In this document: in pieces, positions 1 through 9,806 of the stretch
Numbering within the stretch: the first letter of the stretch is position 1
How the letters are laid out: each line of letters opens with the position of its first letter
Assembly: GCA_963792485.1 (NCBI GenBank)
Contig: CAWBWL010000014.1
Location: forward strand, 1-64,000
Direction: 5' to 3'
Length of the DNA stretch: 64,000 nt
DNA from: JANOYJ01 sp963792485
Lineage (GTDB): Bacteria > Pseudomonadota > Alphaproteobacteria > Rhizobiales > Rhizobiaceae
Position numbers and translations under genes: made by a program
Notes under the pieces: model-generated
What the model was told of the DNA's origin: nothing
The model's input: only the letters and a program-made list of their open reading frames with translations
Database searches by the model: none

Positions 1-1
1 G

Positions 2-277
2 CGCGGCCGCAAAATGACGTCGCTGCAGCCGCCCGCCGGCGCGCCGTCCTTTCACGGCATTGTCCGCGACATTTTCGCGCTTGGGCAGCGGCAGGGAGAG
101 TTCCGCGCCGACGAAGACCCGAACGACATGGCGCTGGTCCTGCTCGGCGGCTTTGCGCAGCTCATTCTGTTTTCGCTCGCGGGAACGCCATTTGACCCGG
201 CGCGGGTCGAGCTTCTGCTGAGGCTCAATATTGAAGGCTTTGGCGCGCGCAACTCCAACACGGTGAGGAAGACATGA
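2..277 (+). CDS. TetR-family transcriptional regulator, C-terminal part (5' end outside window)
   Basis: The reading frame is open from the first bases of the window, so this is the last ~91 codons of a longer gene. What remains is all alpha-helical, with a run resembling the ligand-binding C-terminal domain of TetR regulators (a segment around GEFRADEDPNDMA followed by a hydrophobic helix and a short tail). The DNA-binding helix-turn-helix would lie upstream of the window. The stop overlaps the start of the P450 gene by 4 nt (ATGA at 274-277), which suggests co-transcription and possible control of the P450 by this regulator. The TetR assignment rests on the C-terminal half only, which is poorly conserved, so the call is moderate. 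Confidence 0.55.
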   Translation, partial: RGRKMTSLQPPAGAPSFHGIVRDIFALGQRQGEFRADEDPNDMALVLLGGFAQLILFSLAGTPFDPARVELLLRLNIEGFGARNSNTVRKT

Positions 278-1642
278 GCGGCATTCAACAGCACTTCATT
301 CCGCCCGCGCCGCCTGTGCACGCCAAGGACCTGCCGCTGTGGCGGCTGATGCCCAAATTCATTCAATCGAGCCTGTCGATCTGGCCGGATTATGCCTTTG
401 ACGTGATGTATTCCCGCAGAAAGGCGCTCGGCGTTGAGGCGCTGCTGGTGAACGATCCGGAGGGCATCAGACATGTGCTCTCGTCCGGCGCGGCCAATTA
501 CCGGCGGCCCATGCCCATTATCCGCGTCGTGCGCCCGCTGATCGGCTCCGGCATATTTCTGGCCGAAGGCGGCGAGTGGCGCCGTCAGCGCAAGGCGCTC
601 GCCCCGGCCTTCACGCCCGCCGCCGCAAACATCCTCATTCCGCATTTTCACGGCGCGGCGCAGCATCTTATGCGCGCCATCGGGGGACAGCCTCATGTCA
701 ACCTGTCGGCGGCCTTTCAGGACACGGCGCTGGAGGCGGTGCTGCGGGCGCTGTTTTCAAAGCCAGAGAGCGCGTTCCGCGACAGGCTGGCCGGGCTGAT
801 CCGGAGCTACACATCCGGGCCGGGGCGTCCCGCGCTGCTTGACGGGTTTGTGAAGAGGGAAGATTTATTTGCCTTCTCATCGCGCGGGCGGCGGCGCTTT
901 CAGGCTGAATGGCTCGGCGCGATTGAGGCCGTGGTCACGGAGCGCAAGGCGAACCGGACCGCAGGCGCGGCGCGGGACCTGCTCGACCAGCTGCTTGACC
1001 TGAAAGACGCCGAGACGGGCGAGGGGCTTTCGAATGAAGACATACGCGACCAGTGCGGCACGATGTTTTTCGGCGGCTCGGAAACGACGGCGCGGCTGAT
1101 GTTCTGGGCCTGATATCTGTTGGCGCAGGACAGGGACACGCAGACAAAGCTGCGCGCCGAGATCAGCGCCTTTGCGCCGGAGCGGGCGGAGACTATCGAC
1201 GACCTGCGCAACTGGCCGCTGCTGCGCAATGTGCTGCTCGAAGCCATGCGCCTCTACCCGCCCGTCCCGCACCTCATGCGCGGCGCAATCGAAACCGAGA
1301 CCGTGTGCGGCGAGACGGTAGCCAAGGGCGCGCAGGTCTGGATCAGCCCCTGGGTCCTGCACCGGCACCGCAAATTCTGGCAGCATCCGACGGCCTTTAT
1401 GCCCGAGCGTTTCGCCGGACAGCAGGCGCCCTGGGTGCAGACGCCAGGCTACATCCCCTTCGCGCCGGCCCCCGCATCTGCCTCGGCCTGCACTTCGCGC
1501 TGGCCGAGGCGCAGATCGTGCTGGCGCATTTGTTGTCGCGGTACAAGATCAGCCTGCCGGGCGGGAGAAGGTGATGCCGATTGGGCGGGTGACGATTGAG
1601 CCTTCGGTGGAGCCGGGGTTTGAGCTGGAGAGGGTGGGGTGA
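274..1642 (+). pseudogene. cytochrome P450, disrupted by an in-frame TGA and two frameshifts
   Basis: This is a heme monooxygenase of about 455 residues. The first 279 codons carry the N-terminal part and the oxygen-binding I helix (FGGSETTAR). A TGA stop at 1111-1113 interrupts the same frame, which resumes with the ExxR helix (EAMRLYPPVP) and the meander. Near 1459 one base seems missing: the heme-ligand motif GPRICLG is in the next frame. Near 1565 another G seems missing, after which the natural end (PIGRVTIEP...) is readable to a TGA at 1640-1642. All three breaks leave well-conserved P450 sequence on both sides. The gene is therefore either recently inactivated or, more likely given the error pattern in this window, intact in the organism. 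It overlaps the TetR-type gene by 4 nt. Confidence 0.8.
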
Positions 1643-1644
1643 GG

Positions 1645-3285
1645 TCAACGGCTGCGGCGGAGGCTGGAAATCCGCGCCCTGTCCATCTGCCAGGCCCCCG
1701 GCGTCTCCCAGCCCATCTCCCGCGCCACAATCAGCCCCAGCAGCAATATCGCGTCCGGCTCATGCAGGACCAGCGCGGCGGGGGCGATGCCGCGGTGCAC
1801 GAGCTCCAGCAGGATTGCCGAGGCCGAGGATGAGCCGATCGTGCCGGGAATGAACAGGACGCGGCCTCTGATTTCCATGCCATGCTGCGGGTGGCGCACA
1901 TCGGCGATCATCGAGGTCTTCGGGTCCACGCCGCCCCAGAAGCTGATCGGCGCGGTGAGGACGAGCGGCTCGGCCTGAACCTCCGGGCCGGGGACGAGGA
2001 CTTTGGCTTTGGAATAATCAAACATGGGCGGCCCCGGAAAACACCGGCCTCCCGCGCAACCGCGCTCTCCACACACTCCGCCATCGACCCGAACACCACC
2101 CCATACCCCGTGTTGCCCGGCGCATATTGCGCGAACTTGCCGGAATTGGTCATCAGCACGCCGCCCGCCATGTCTTTCAGGATCGGCGTGACGACGACGC
2201 AGGTGTCGGCGACGATGGTGACGCCGCAGGCTTCGAGCGATCTGCGCAAACCGTTCGCCTCGATCTCTTTCAGGGCGTGGCGGCCGGTGCAGGCGAAGAA
2301 GGGTATGGAAAGCCTGCGGCCCGCGATCAGCGCGGCGAGCTTGTCGAACTCGGCCGCCGACAGATGCGGGCTGCCGATGGCGACGGCGTCGATATGGTCT
2401 GTGCGCTCCGTGGTGGCGAGGCGGCGCTGGGTTTCGGTGAACATGTCCGCGCTCACCTGTGATCGTCTCGCGCAGCGGTCCGCCGCCGGTCGCGGTTTCC
2501 ATATCCGGCGCTTCCGGCGTCACGCCCAGAATATGAAACAGCCCGACGCCGCCGGTCGAGGCCGCCGCCGCGCCGAAGGCTTTCAGCGCGTCCTCGCCCG
2601 GATGCGCCGCGATGCCGGTGACGACGCCGACCGAAGTCCCGGCGAGCCGCCCGAACAGGCTGCCCAGAACCGGAAAGGCGATCTCGCTGGTCAGCAGCGC
2701 GGCGGGCAGGGCGGAGACATCGACGGCGAATGTGGCGCGCCGGTTCTCCTTCAGATGCAGCCCATAATTCGGCGCGCGGCCGCTGAAATGGCGCAGGCTA
2801 TGTCGAGGAAGTCGCCATAGCGGTTGGTGCGCGCGCCGAGCACGGAATTGCAGAACACGACGGCGTTGCTCTCGCCCCAGGCGACATCCGAGCCAAGCGC
2901 CGGCCGGTGGCCGGCCTGATAGGGCGCGCAGGTCCAGGTCGGCTCGCAGCCGAGCGCGATATAGGCCCGCATCATCCGCCCCGCCATCTCCCGCTCATGC
3001 GGCGGCAGGTTGACTTTCGAGCAGCCCATCAGGTCCAGCCCGCCGACATTCAGCGTCGCGCGGATCGACGACTTTCGCGCCAAGCTCCACCAGCCTTTCG
3101 GCAAACAAAGTGCCGGAATCGCCATGATACAGCGCCCCGTCAATATGCGCGGACGCAACCGGAATGAGCGACGGCGCCGACATCAGCCGCGCCGTGTCCG
3201 CGACAATGCGCAGCGCCATCGCCGCGCCCTCGCCCCGCGCGCCGGAGAGCATGTCCTTCTCGTCAGGCGTCAGTTCAAGCGTCAA
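1645..3285 (-). pseudogene. aconitase X (AcnX), catalytic and swivel domains, several frameshifts
   Basis: The reconstructed protein is about 547 residues. Its N-terminus (LTPDEKDMLSG..., then SAHIDGALYHGDSGT) and middle (TLNVGGLDL, MTNSGKFAQYAPGN) match the DUF521 catalytic domain of aconitase X. The C-terminal ~140 residues (VLVPGPEVQAEPLVLTAPISFWGGVDP...) match the DUF126 swivel domain. Known AcnX enzymes include cis-3-hydroxy-L-proline dehydratase; the substrate here is not determinable. The start is TTG (3285-3283), overlapping the moeB stop by 4 nt (TTGA). Frame breaks lie near 3085, 2780, 2460 and 2035. The last joins the two domains: without it they would be separate overlapping genes, so the fusion is inferred. 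The breaks look like single-base changes and could be sequencing errors. Confidence 0.75.
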
Positions 3286-4047
3286 GATTTGGCCTTCCGC
3301 TTGCGGTATTTCACCGTCTCAAACCGCGCCGACAAGGCGTCATACATCAACAGCCGCCCGATCAGCGGCTCGCCCGCGCCGGTGATGAGCTTGATCGCCT
3401 CCATCGCCTGCAAAGTCCCGATCACCCCCGCCATCGCCCCCATCACCCCCGCCTCCGAACAGGCCGGCACGGTGCCGGGCGGCGGGGCTTCGGGAAACAG
3501 GTCGCGGTAGGAGGGCAGGGGATTGCCGTCGCCGTCCAGCGCATAGGGCGTCAGCACCGTCACCGACCCGTCAAACCGCCCGATGGCCGCTGACACCAGC
3601 GGCTTGCCCTGCCGCTCGCAGGCGTCCGCCGTCAGATAGCGCGTGTCGAAATTGTCCGACCCGTCAATGATCACATCAAACCGCGCGATGATCTCATCGG
3701 CGTTTTCAGCATTCAGCCGCGCCGCGTAAGGCTCGACGCTCACATGCGGATTGACCGCCGCAATCCGCCCCGCCGCCGCCGCCGCTTTCGACACGCCGAC
3801 ATCGTCCGTGTCATAAATCACCTGCCGCTGCAGATTGGACAGCGACACGCGGTCATCATCAATAATCCCCAGCGTCCCCACCCCCGCCGCCGCCAGATAA
3901 AGCAGCACCGGCGCCCCCAGCCCCCCCGCCCCGATCATCAGAACCCGCGCGGCTTTCAACCGCTGCTGCCCCGCCCCGCCGATTTCGGACAAGGACGATA
4001 TGGCGGGCATAGCGCTCGATTTCGGGCGGGGAGAGGGGCTGGGTCAT
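3282..4047 (-). CDS. moeB: molybdopterin-synthase adenylyltransferase (MoeB/ThiF/HesA family), one frameshift near 3994
   Basis: This E1-like enzyme adenylates the C-terminal glycine of a ubiquitin-like sulphur carrier such as MoaD. The nucleotide-binding loop GAGGLGAPVLLYLAAAGVG is followed by the DDDRVSLSNLQRQ motif and the DGSDNFDTRYL segment that are standard in MoeB/ThiF. The zinc-site cysteine motifs usual in many MoeBs are reduced; only VPACSEAGVMG is visible. The N-terminus (start at 4047, LSPPEIERYARHIVL) is in another frame: an extra T gives CTTGTCC where CTGTCC is expected. The duplicated 5' fragment at 5263-5356 has the unshifted form, which supports an error or mutation here. The gene is translationally coupled to aconitase X downstream and lies after recF/dnaN/dnaA, as in other Hyphomicrobiales. 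Confidence 0.85.
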
Positions 4048-5262
4048 GGCGGGGGAGGATAGCGGCGGGGAGGGGGTTTGGCGAGGGGGATGGGGAACCC
4101 TCCATGAGGCATAGAAACGATTGCTATAACTCACATTTTGCGATATTATGAGTTATAGAAAGGCATCCTATCGCTCATGACATGGAATTGGCAGCAGGCT
4201 GACTGGCCGCATTTCAGCTACGACAGGCAGGCATTGGAACCGCTGGAGAGCGAGTTCCTGCTGCGCTCGGGCGAGTTTCTCGGCGTCTTCCGCCATGTCG
4301 GGCCGGACGAAAGCGAGCAGATCCGCATCGATTTGATCAGCGAGGAGGCCTTGAAAACCTCCGCCATCGAAGGGGAAGTGCTTGACCGCGCGTCGGTGCA
4401 GTCATCCCTGCGCCAGGAGCTTGGCCTTGGCGGCGGCGCGCGGCGCGTTGCGCCTGCCGAGCGCGGCATCGCTGAAATGATGGCCGATGTTTACCTGCAT
4501 TTTGCCGATCCGCTCTCGCACGGCGACCCTGTTTGCCTGGCACAGAATGGTGATGGCGGGCGAGCGGCGCATTGAGGCCATCGGCGAATATCGCAAGCAC
4601 GCCGACGCCATGCAGATCGTCTCCAACCGGCTGGACAGGCCCAAAGTGCATTTCGAAGCGCCGCCTTCGCCCCAAGTGAAATCCGAGATGGACGCCTTCA
4701 CCTTATGGTTCAACGCCACATCGCCCAAGGGCAAAACGCCGCTTCCGGCGCTGGCGCGCGCCGGCATCGCGCACCTTTATTTTGAAAGCATTCATCCGTT
4801 CGAGGATGGCAACGGGCGCATCGGGCGGGCGCTGTGCGAAAAGGCGCTGGCGCAGAGCCTCGGCCAGCCAAGCCTCATCGCGCTGGCCCACACAATCGAG
4901 CGCCGCCGCAAGGCCTATTACGACGGCTTGGAGGCCGCCAACAAAAGCAACGAGGTCACAGACTGGCTGCTCTATTTCGGCAGCGCGATCCTTGAAGCCC
5001 AGCGCGTCACGCTCGCCCGCGTCGAATTCTCGCTCGCCAAGGCAAAATTCTACGAACGCTTCCGCGGCCAGTTCAACGAGCGGCAGGAAAAAGCCGTCGC
5101 CCGCATGTTCCGCGAAGGCGTTGACGGTTTCAAAGGCGGCCTCAGCGCCGAAAACTACATCGCCATCACAGGGGCGTCACGTGCAACGGCGACGAGGGAT
5201 TTGGCTGACCTCGTTGCCAAGGGCGCGCTGACGAGGACGGGGGAGCGGCGGTATGCGCGGTA
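3962..5262. repeat. tandem duplication, unit 1 (moeB 5' end + fic)
   Basis: Unit 1 of a direct tandem duplication. It begins inside moeB at GCTGCTGCCCCGCCCCG and ends at the last codons of the first fic gene. The same succession (moeB 5' end, divergent promoter, fic) recurs at 5263-6579. The fic parts are nearly identical, while the moeB-fic intergenic stretch is much more diverged. The duplication is therefore not brand new, and the fic coding sequence appears to have been better conserved than its surroundings. Confidence 0.9.
4121..4158 (+). promoter_or_regulatory. fic copy 1 promoter with palindromic operator
   Basis: A perfect 10-bp inverted repeat, CTATAACTCA (4124-4133) and TGAGTTATAG (4149-4158), is separated by 15 bp. 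A plausible sigma70-type promoter overlaps it: TTGCTA (4121-4126), 17 bp, TATTAT (4144-4149). A repressor bound to the palindrome would block both promoter elements. The likely ligand is the winged-helix C-terminus of the Fic protein itself, by inference from the identical arrangement at the second fic copy. Confidence 0.65.
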
Positions 5263-5263
5263 G
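4177..5263 (+). pseudogene. Fic-family protein (DUF4172-Fic-wHTH), copy 1, frameshifted
   Basis: Fic enzymes transfer AMP or related groups to protein hydroxyls. This copy has the N-terminal DUF4172-type region (MTWNWQQADWPHF), the class-II-type inhibitory motif TSAIEG, the catalytic loop HPFEDGNGRIGR and a C-terminal winged-helix-like segment (ITGASRATATRDLADL). Compared with copy 2, one extra base near 4526 (CACGGCGACC against CACGGGACC) shifts the frame before the catalytic core, which resumes from about 4531. The stop TAG at 5261-5263 is created by the duplication junction, so the C-terminal tail after RRYAR is lost. It is either a decayed copy or an intact gene with a base-call error. 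Its promoter-operator is intact. Confidence 0.8.
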
Positions 5264-5356
5264 CTGCTGCCCCGCCCCGCCGATTTCGGACAAGACGATA
5301 TGGCGGGCGTAGCGCTCGATTTCTTCAGGCGAAAGCGGGTTGGGAGATTGGCTCAT
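5263..5356 (-). pseudogene. moeB 5' fragment left by the duplication
   Basis: About 31 codons from a start at 5356 (MSQSPNPLSPEEIERYARH...) to SEIGGAGQQ match the N-terminus of the full moeB, then run across the duplication junction into antisense fic sequence. The fragment lacks the nucleotide-binding loop and cannot be functional. It is useful because it keeps the expected frame (HIVLSEIGG), showing that the full-length copy carries a one-base insertion at about 3994. Confidence 0.85.
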
Positions 5357-5438
5357 GAATGCAAGAATAGAGGGTGGGATGGAGTTTGTCATGGGGGTTG
5401 GGGAGTTGCCTTTAACCGTCCATGAGGCATAGGAACGA

Positions 5439-5476
5439 TTGCTATAACTCACAAAATATGAAATTATGAGTTATAG
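5439..5476 (+). promoter_or_regulatory. fic copy 2 promoter with palindromic operator
   Basis: The same 10-bp inverted repeat as in copy 1 (CTATAACTCA at 5442-5451, TGAGTTATAG at 5467-5476), again with exactly 15 bp between the arms although the spacer sequence differs. A TTGCTA (5439-5444), 17 bp, AATTAT (5462-5467) promoter overlaps it. Conserved arms with a changed spacer indicate selection for protein binding. Confidence 0.65.
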
Positions 5477-5494
5477 AAAGGCGTCCTATCGCTC

Positions 5495-6649
5495 ATGACA
5501 TGGAATTGGCAGCAGGCTGACTGGCCGCATTTCAGCTTCGACAAGCAGGCATTGGAACCGCTGGAGCGCGAGTTCCTGCTGCGGTCGGGCGAGTTTCTCG
5601 GTGTCTTCCGCCATGTCGGGCCGGATGAAAGCGAGCAGATCCGCATCGACTTGATCAGCGAGGAGGCGTTGAAAACCTCCGCCATCGAGGGCGAGGTGCT
5701 TGACCGCGCGTCGGTGCAGTCATCCCTGCGCCAGGAGCTTGGCCTGGGCGGCGGCGCGCGGCGCGTTGCGCCCGCCGAGCGCGGCATCGCTGAGATGATG
5801 GCCGATGTCTACCTGCATTTTGCCGATCCGCTCTCGCACGGGACCCTGTTTGCCTGGCACAGGATGGTGATGGCGGGCGAGCGGCGCATTGAGGCCATCG
5901 GCGAATATCGCACCCACGCCGATGCCATGCAGATCGTCTCCAACCGGCTGGACAGGCCCAAAGTGCATTTCGAAGCGCCGCCTTCGCCCCAAGTGAAAAC
6001 CGAAATGGACGCCTTCACCCTCTGGTTCAACGCAACATCGCCCAAAGGCAAAACGCCGCTTCCGCCGCTGGCGCGCGCCGGCATTGCGCACCTTTATTTT
6101 GAAAGCATTCATCCGTTTGAAGATGGCAACGGGCGCATCGGGCGGGCGCTGTGCGAAAAGGCGCTGGCGCAGAGCCTCGGCCAGCCCAGCCTCATCGCGC
6201 TCGCCCACACAATCGAGCGCCGCCGCAAGGCCTATTACGACGGCTTGGAGGCCGCCAACAAAAACAGCGAGGTCACAGACTGGCTGCTCTATTTCGGCAG
6301 CGCGATCCTTGAAGCCCAGCGCGTCACGCTCGCCCGCGTCGAATTCTCGCTCGCCAAGGCGAAGTATTACGAACGCTTCCGCAGCCAGTTCAACGAACGG
6401 CAGGCAAAGGCCATCGCCCGCATGTTCCGCGAAGGCGTTGACGGCTTCAAAGGCGGCCTCAGCGCCGAAAACTACATCGCCATCACGGGGGCTTCTCGCG
6501 CCACGGCGACGAGGGATTTGGCCGACCTTGTTGCCATGGGCGCGCTGATAAGGACGGGCGAGCGGCGGTATGCGCGGTATGGGCTGGGGAATTCTCAGTC
6601 TTCGTCGTCAGGGTCATCCAACTTTTCGTCGCCCAGAGGTTCGCCGTAG
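5495..6649 (+). CDS. Fic-family protein (DUF4172-Fic-wHTH), copy 2, intact
   Basis: An uninterrupted 384-residue Fic protein. The N-terminal DUF4172-type domain is followed by T61-S-A-I-E65-G66, the class II autoinhibitory motif ([S/T]xxxE[G/N]). The Fic catalytic loop HPFEDGNGRIGR starts at His206. The C-terminal ~70 residues (KGGLSAENYIAITGASRATATRDLADL) look like a winged helix. Such proteins usually AMPylate target proteins and can regulate themselves; the target here is unknown. The last ~23 residues (NSQSSSSGSSNFSSPRGSP) are antisense to the 3' end of the convergent RelA/SpoT-like gene and are low in complexity. The original stop was therefore probably lost when that gene arrived. Confidence 0.88.
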   Translation: MTWNWQQADWPHFSFDKQALEPLEREFLLRSGEFLGVFRHVGPDESEQIRIDLISEEALKTSAIEGEVLDRASVQSSLRQELGLGGGARRVAPAERGIAEMMADVYLHFADPLSHGTLFAWHRMVMAGERRIEAIGEYRTHADAMQIVSNRLDRPKVHFEAPPSPQVKTEMDAFTLWFNATSPKGKTPLPPLARAGIAHLYFESIHPFEDGNGRIGRALCEKALAQSLGQPSLIALAHTIERRRKAYYDGLEAANKNSEVTDWLLYFGSAILEAQRVTLARVEFSLAKAKYYERFRSQFNERQAKAIARMFREGVDGFKGGLSAENYIAITGASRATATRDLADLVAMGALIRTGERRYARYGLGNSQSSSSGSSNFSSPRGSP

Positions 6650-9643
6650 CTGAGCTTGCGCATGGCAATATCGGCTTCCGCACCCTGCTGCGCTGCAGCG
6701 ATAGCGTTGTCCAAGCTCTTCAAGCTCGTCGCTGCAAACTTCACAACGGCATCGCGCTCGTCCGCTAGCCATGCCTTTAGTTGCTCGTGCTCAGCAATTA
6801 TCGCATCGCGACGGCCGAATTCACCGTGCATCACTCCAGTCTCTCCTAGCGCAGAGCGCACACTGCGGAGCATTACATCGTCGGCGGGAAGAACCGCTAC
6901 GAGTTCCTTTAGCACGATAAACGCAACAGACGCGCCGTCATAGTTCGACATGACATCAATCACAAATTCCTGCGCACCTCGGTCGTGGGACTTGGCGTAG
7001 TCGATCAGTTGTGAAACCACATCTTCGGGCAATTCCGGAAATATGTTTGCGACCAATCGGGCACTCCGGTATTTGCCCAAGAGCGGATCGCCCCTATGCC
7101 ACTCCAAAGCCTTAGGCAGCAAAAGTGGCCCGACATGTTGCATCGATTTGTGAAGCTGGCTGAAGTCAAAGGGAATGGCTCTAAACCGTTCATCAACAAA
7201 GGCGTCACCCTTCTCTGCGAGTTCACGTTCTAGTCGCCTGCCGAACAAGTCGATAATCTCCGTCGCATGCGACTCGGCGAAAGGCGCAAAATCCACTCGG
7301 CACGAAAGTCCAATTTTGGCTGGTCAGCGATGGCCGCAAACAATGCTCCGCGTTCCACGTGATCGAACTGCACAAGCAGCCTGGAACTCGTCCCCCACAC
7401 CCACACCGGTTCAGTCCAGTTATACTGGCCTCGCTTGCTCAAGTATATCACCGTTTCAACTGCAAGCCTTCGCGCAAGCACAACACCGAACTCATTAGGC
7501 CGAGCGGCACACGCCTCCAAAATCTTGTAAACAGCGTTGTCGTTTTCCGCTGCAATACTCACTCGTGCAACCTTTTCAAGAAGGTCTGGTGCGGCGGGCG
7601 TTGCATTTCTGATGAAATGCGCGATTCCGTTGAGATCGTCCTTGTTGTCAATTGCCGTATTTATCCAGTGGAGTGCCGCTTCCAAATCGGCCGCATAAAG
7701 GCCCCGCAACATGCCGGGCGTGAAATTCGCGAGAGGCTGTCCTCGGGCTTTATCAAGCCAAGTCAAAGCAATCGCCGGGAGTTTCTCCGTGACGCTCACT
7801 ATGAAACTGCCAAGTTGCGGGAACATTGCGAGGTCTTCTGACTTAATCGACGCATACTCGTTTAAACGATCAAACCACTCGTCAGCTGTCGCTGCTGTCA
7901 CTTTCTCCAAGTATTCATCCGCGCGGTCTTTTCGATACGCTTCCTTTGCCTGAAAATCGGCCGATATCTGGCCCTCGTCCCACTCATACCCGAAGACGGA
8001 TTCGAACCCGACAAGCGTCTTAAAGATTACATATTCTTCGTCATCGTTGAACCGTTCACGCAACGCCGATGCCGAACTCATCACTGCGCTCCTCGCGGAT
8101 CGCAACTTTTTGGTTTTGAGCGAATTTGTCGGCATTTCTTTGGCGCGACGATAGTGGAATAGCGTGTCGTGTTCCGCTTTCTGTCTTAACGAAGCGCTCA
8201 TACTTTTGGCATGCTCGGCGAAGAAGGCTGTGACAGCAGCAGTGTCCGCGAGTGCGCGCTCCAGAAGCGCATCCTCATATCCTCCCTGATATGGCAAGCG
8301 GGTCGAGGATTGCATCGCATGATAGATGGTTTTCTTGCTCGCCATCACTTTGCGCCGATTTGAACATGTGCTTGAGCATGTCCATTGCGCGATCACGCAC
8401 GGCATGCAATCGATCTGAGACTTTAACTGCGCCGGTTTCCCATGTGACAGCATTCGAAGTGCTTGATGTGCCGGTCACCTCAGACTCTAGGCACTTGCCT
8501 AGGACCTCGATCATAAGCGGGCGTGTGCTGACAAGACGTTCTTTAGGCGTTGCCGCAATGGCATCGAGCAGAATTTCTTGCACGGCTGGACCAAAGCGCC
8601 GCCACGCAGGGAGCGCATGCCGCGCGAGTTCGCCGACGGCATCCAGTGTTTTCTGTTTCAGTTCCGGCTCGTCGAAAAGCCAAATACATATTGGCAAATG
8701 CCAAATAGGCTTCCGCAGGTTCGACATATTGGATGTGTGCGAGAATGCTGATGATCTTCTCGATCACGTCTTCATGGGTGAGCCCCGACATCGATCCATA
8801 AGAAGTCTCCATAGGCGCAACGGCCAGTGAATGCGCGTTGCGCGCCGCCTCTATGAGCATTGACCGGATTTCTGGAGCGGCTGCGGCTTTGTCGTCGATG
8901 ATGGGCAGCACAACCGTCTCGTACTGCTCCAAGAGTTCGACACGCACATTGTTGTCCGATGCATCGCGAATAGCCGCTAAGATGTCACTGTCAACGAGAC
9001 GTTGGCCGCTTACGATATGCTCAAAGTCATTCAGTATCTGCTGAAATTCATAGCCGGCGCGCCGCAAGTATTTCTGCTGAACATCGCGCATGCGCTCCTT
9101 GATCTTCGCGAGTTGCGCCGCCCCAACGCCATTGAGGCTCGGGCTCTTGTAAATCGTGTCGTGCGCTGTCTCTGACCATGCGTGGTCAAGTATGGTCTGG
9201 ACCTGTACCTCGCACTGAAGCCCAGCGAAGCGCCTGTATTCAGGGAGTGCTGCGCGGCTTTCGTTTAGGCGCACGACATAATTGTGGCCGACGAATTGCG
9301 ACTGATCGACCTCGCCGCTAGAATTCGGGTAGTGGAACTTGGTCCGCTCCCAGACAATCTCAAAGTTGCCTCGCAGTATTTCGGACTGGTTCAATCGAAC
9401 AACGTCGCTGTTCGAATAGACCACGATGCGCGCACCAGCGAGGTCCTTAACCGACGCCTCAATGCTGGCATCGGCACCGTTGAGTTTCTTGCGCACTTCG
9501 GAGGTGTCCTTTGCACGCCTCTGGATGGCTTGGAAGCGAACGCTGCCGTTGGCTATCAGTGCCGCGCGAAGAATCGACTCTACGGTGTGGGCGAAGTCCG
9601 CATAGAGGGCCTGTCCTGTTTGCTCGTATTCGTCGAGTGTCAT
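6595..9643 (-). CDS. large RelA/SpoT-like nucleotidyltransferase protein with long alpha-helical C-terminus; three frameshifts
   Basis: Reconstructed, this is about 1,015 residues. Residues ~40-175 resemble the (p)ppGpp synthetase domain: KDLAGARIVVYS, then GHNYVVRL, then CEVQVQTILDHAWSETAHD. The usual GYRSxH loop and the EIQIRT arginine are altered (VGHN; VQT), so the product may differ or activity may be absent. The remaining ~800 residues are helix-rich with no motif I recognise, possibly HEAT-like repeats. There is no hydrolase, TGS or ACT domain, unlike housekeeping RelA/SpoT. Frame breaks lie near 8687 (extra T), 8338 (extra C) and 7280 (a G missing from a G run); each restores sensible sequence. 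Base composition is lower than in its neighbours (29 G+C in the 60 bases from 7441, against 44 from 4381). It sits between fic copy 2 and a solo fic operator. Function is unknown; a stress or phage-defence role is speculation. Confidence 0.6.
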
Positions 9644-9806
9644 GTTATCAACTCATGAGGTGTTTCGTCATGAAGGGGTGTAAAGCCATGCAATGACTGT
9701 TCCCCATAAGTGTGAATAGCAACGTCGGATTGCAACGCCATGCAGCGGAAGATTTTCGAACCAGCCGAGCTTAAGAAGCCCGTATTTTAGAAAATAGGTA
9801 AGCGGT

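Larger units (their letters stand above)
5263..6579. repeat. tandem duplication, unit 2 (moeB 5' fragment + fic)
   Basis: Second unit of the duplication described at 3962-5262. The junction at 5262/5263 fuses the end of fic copy 1 directly to an internal moeB position. The right end lies where fic copy 2 runs on past GCGCGGTA into sequence absent from copy 1. Unit lengths are 1301 and 1317 bp. The difference comes from the moeB-fic intergenic stretch, less one extra base in fic copy 1. Confidence 0.9.

Noticed and set aside
1090..1125. TGA recoding (Trp or selenocysteine) in the P450
   Set aside because: TGA ends many genes here (moeB, yejF, aconitase X), no SECIS-like hairpin was noticed, and the same gene has two further indels.
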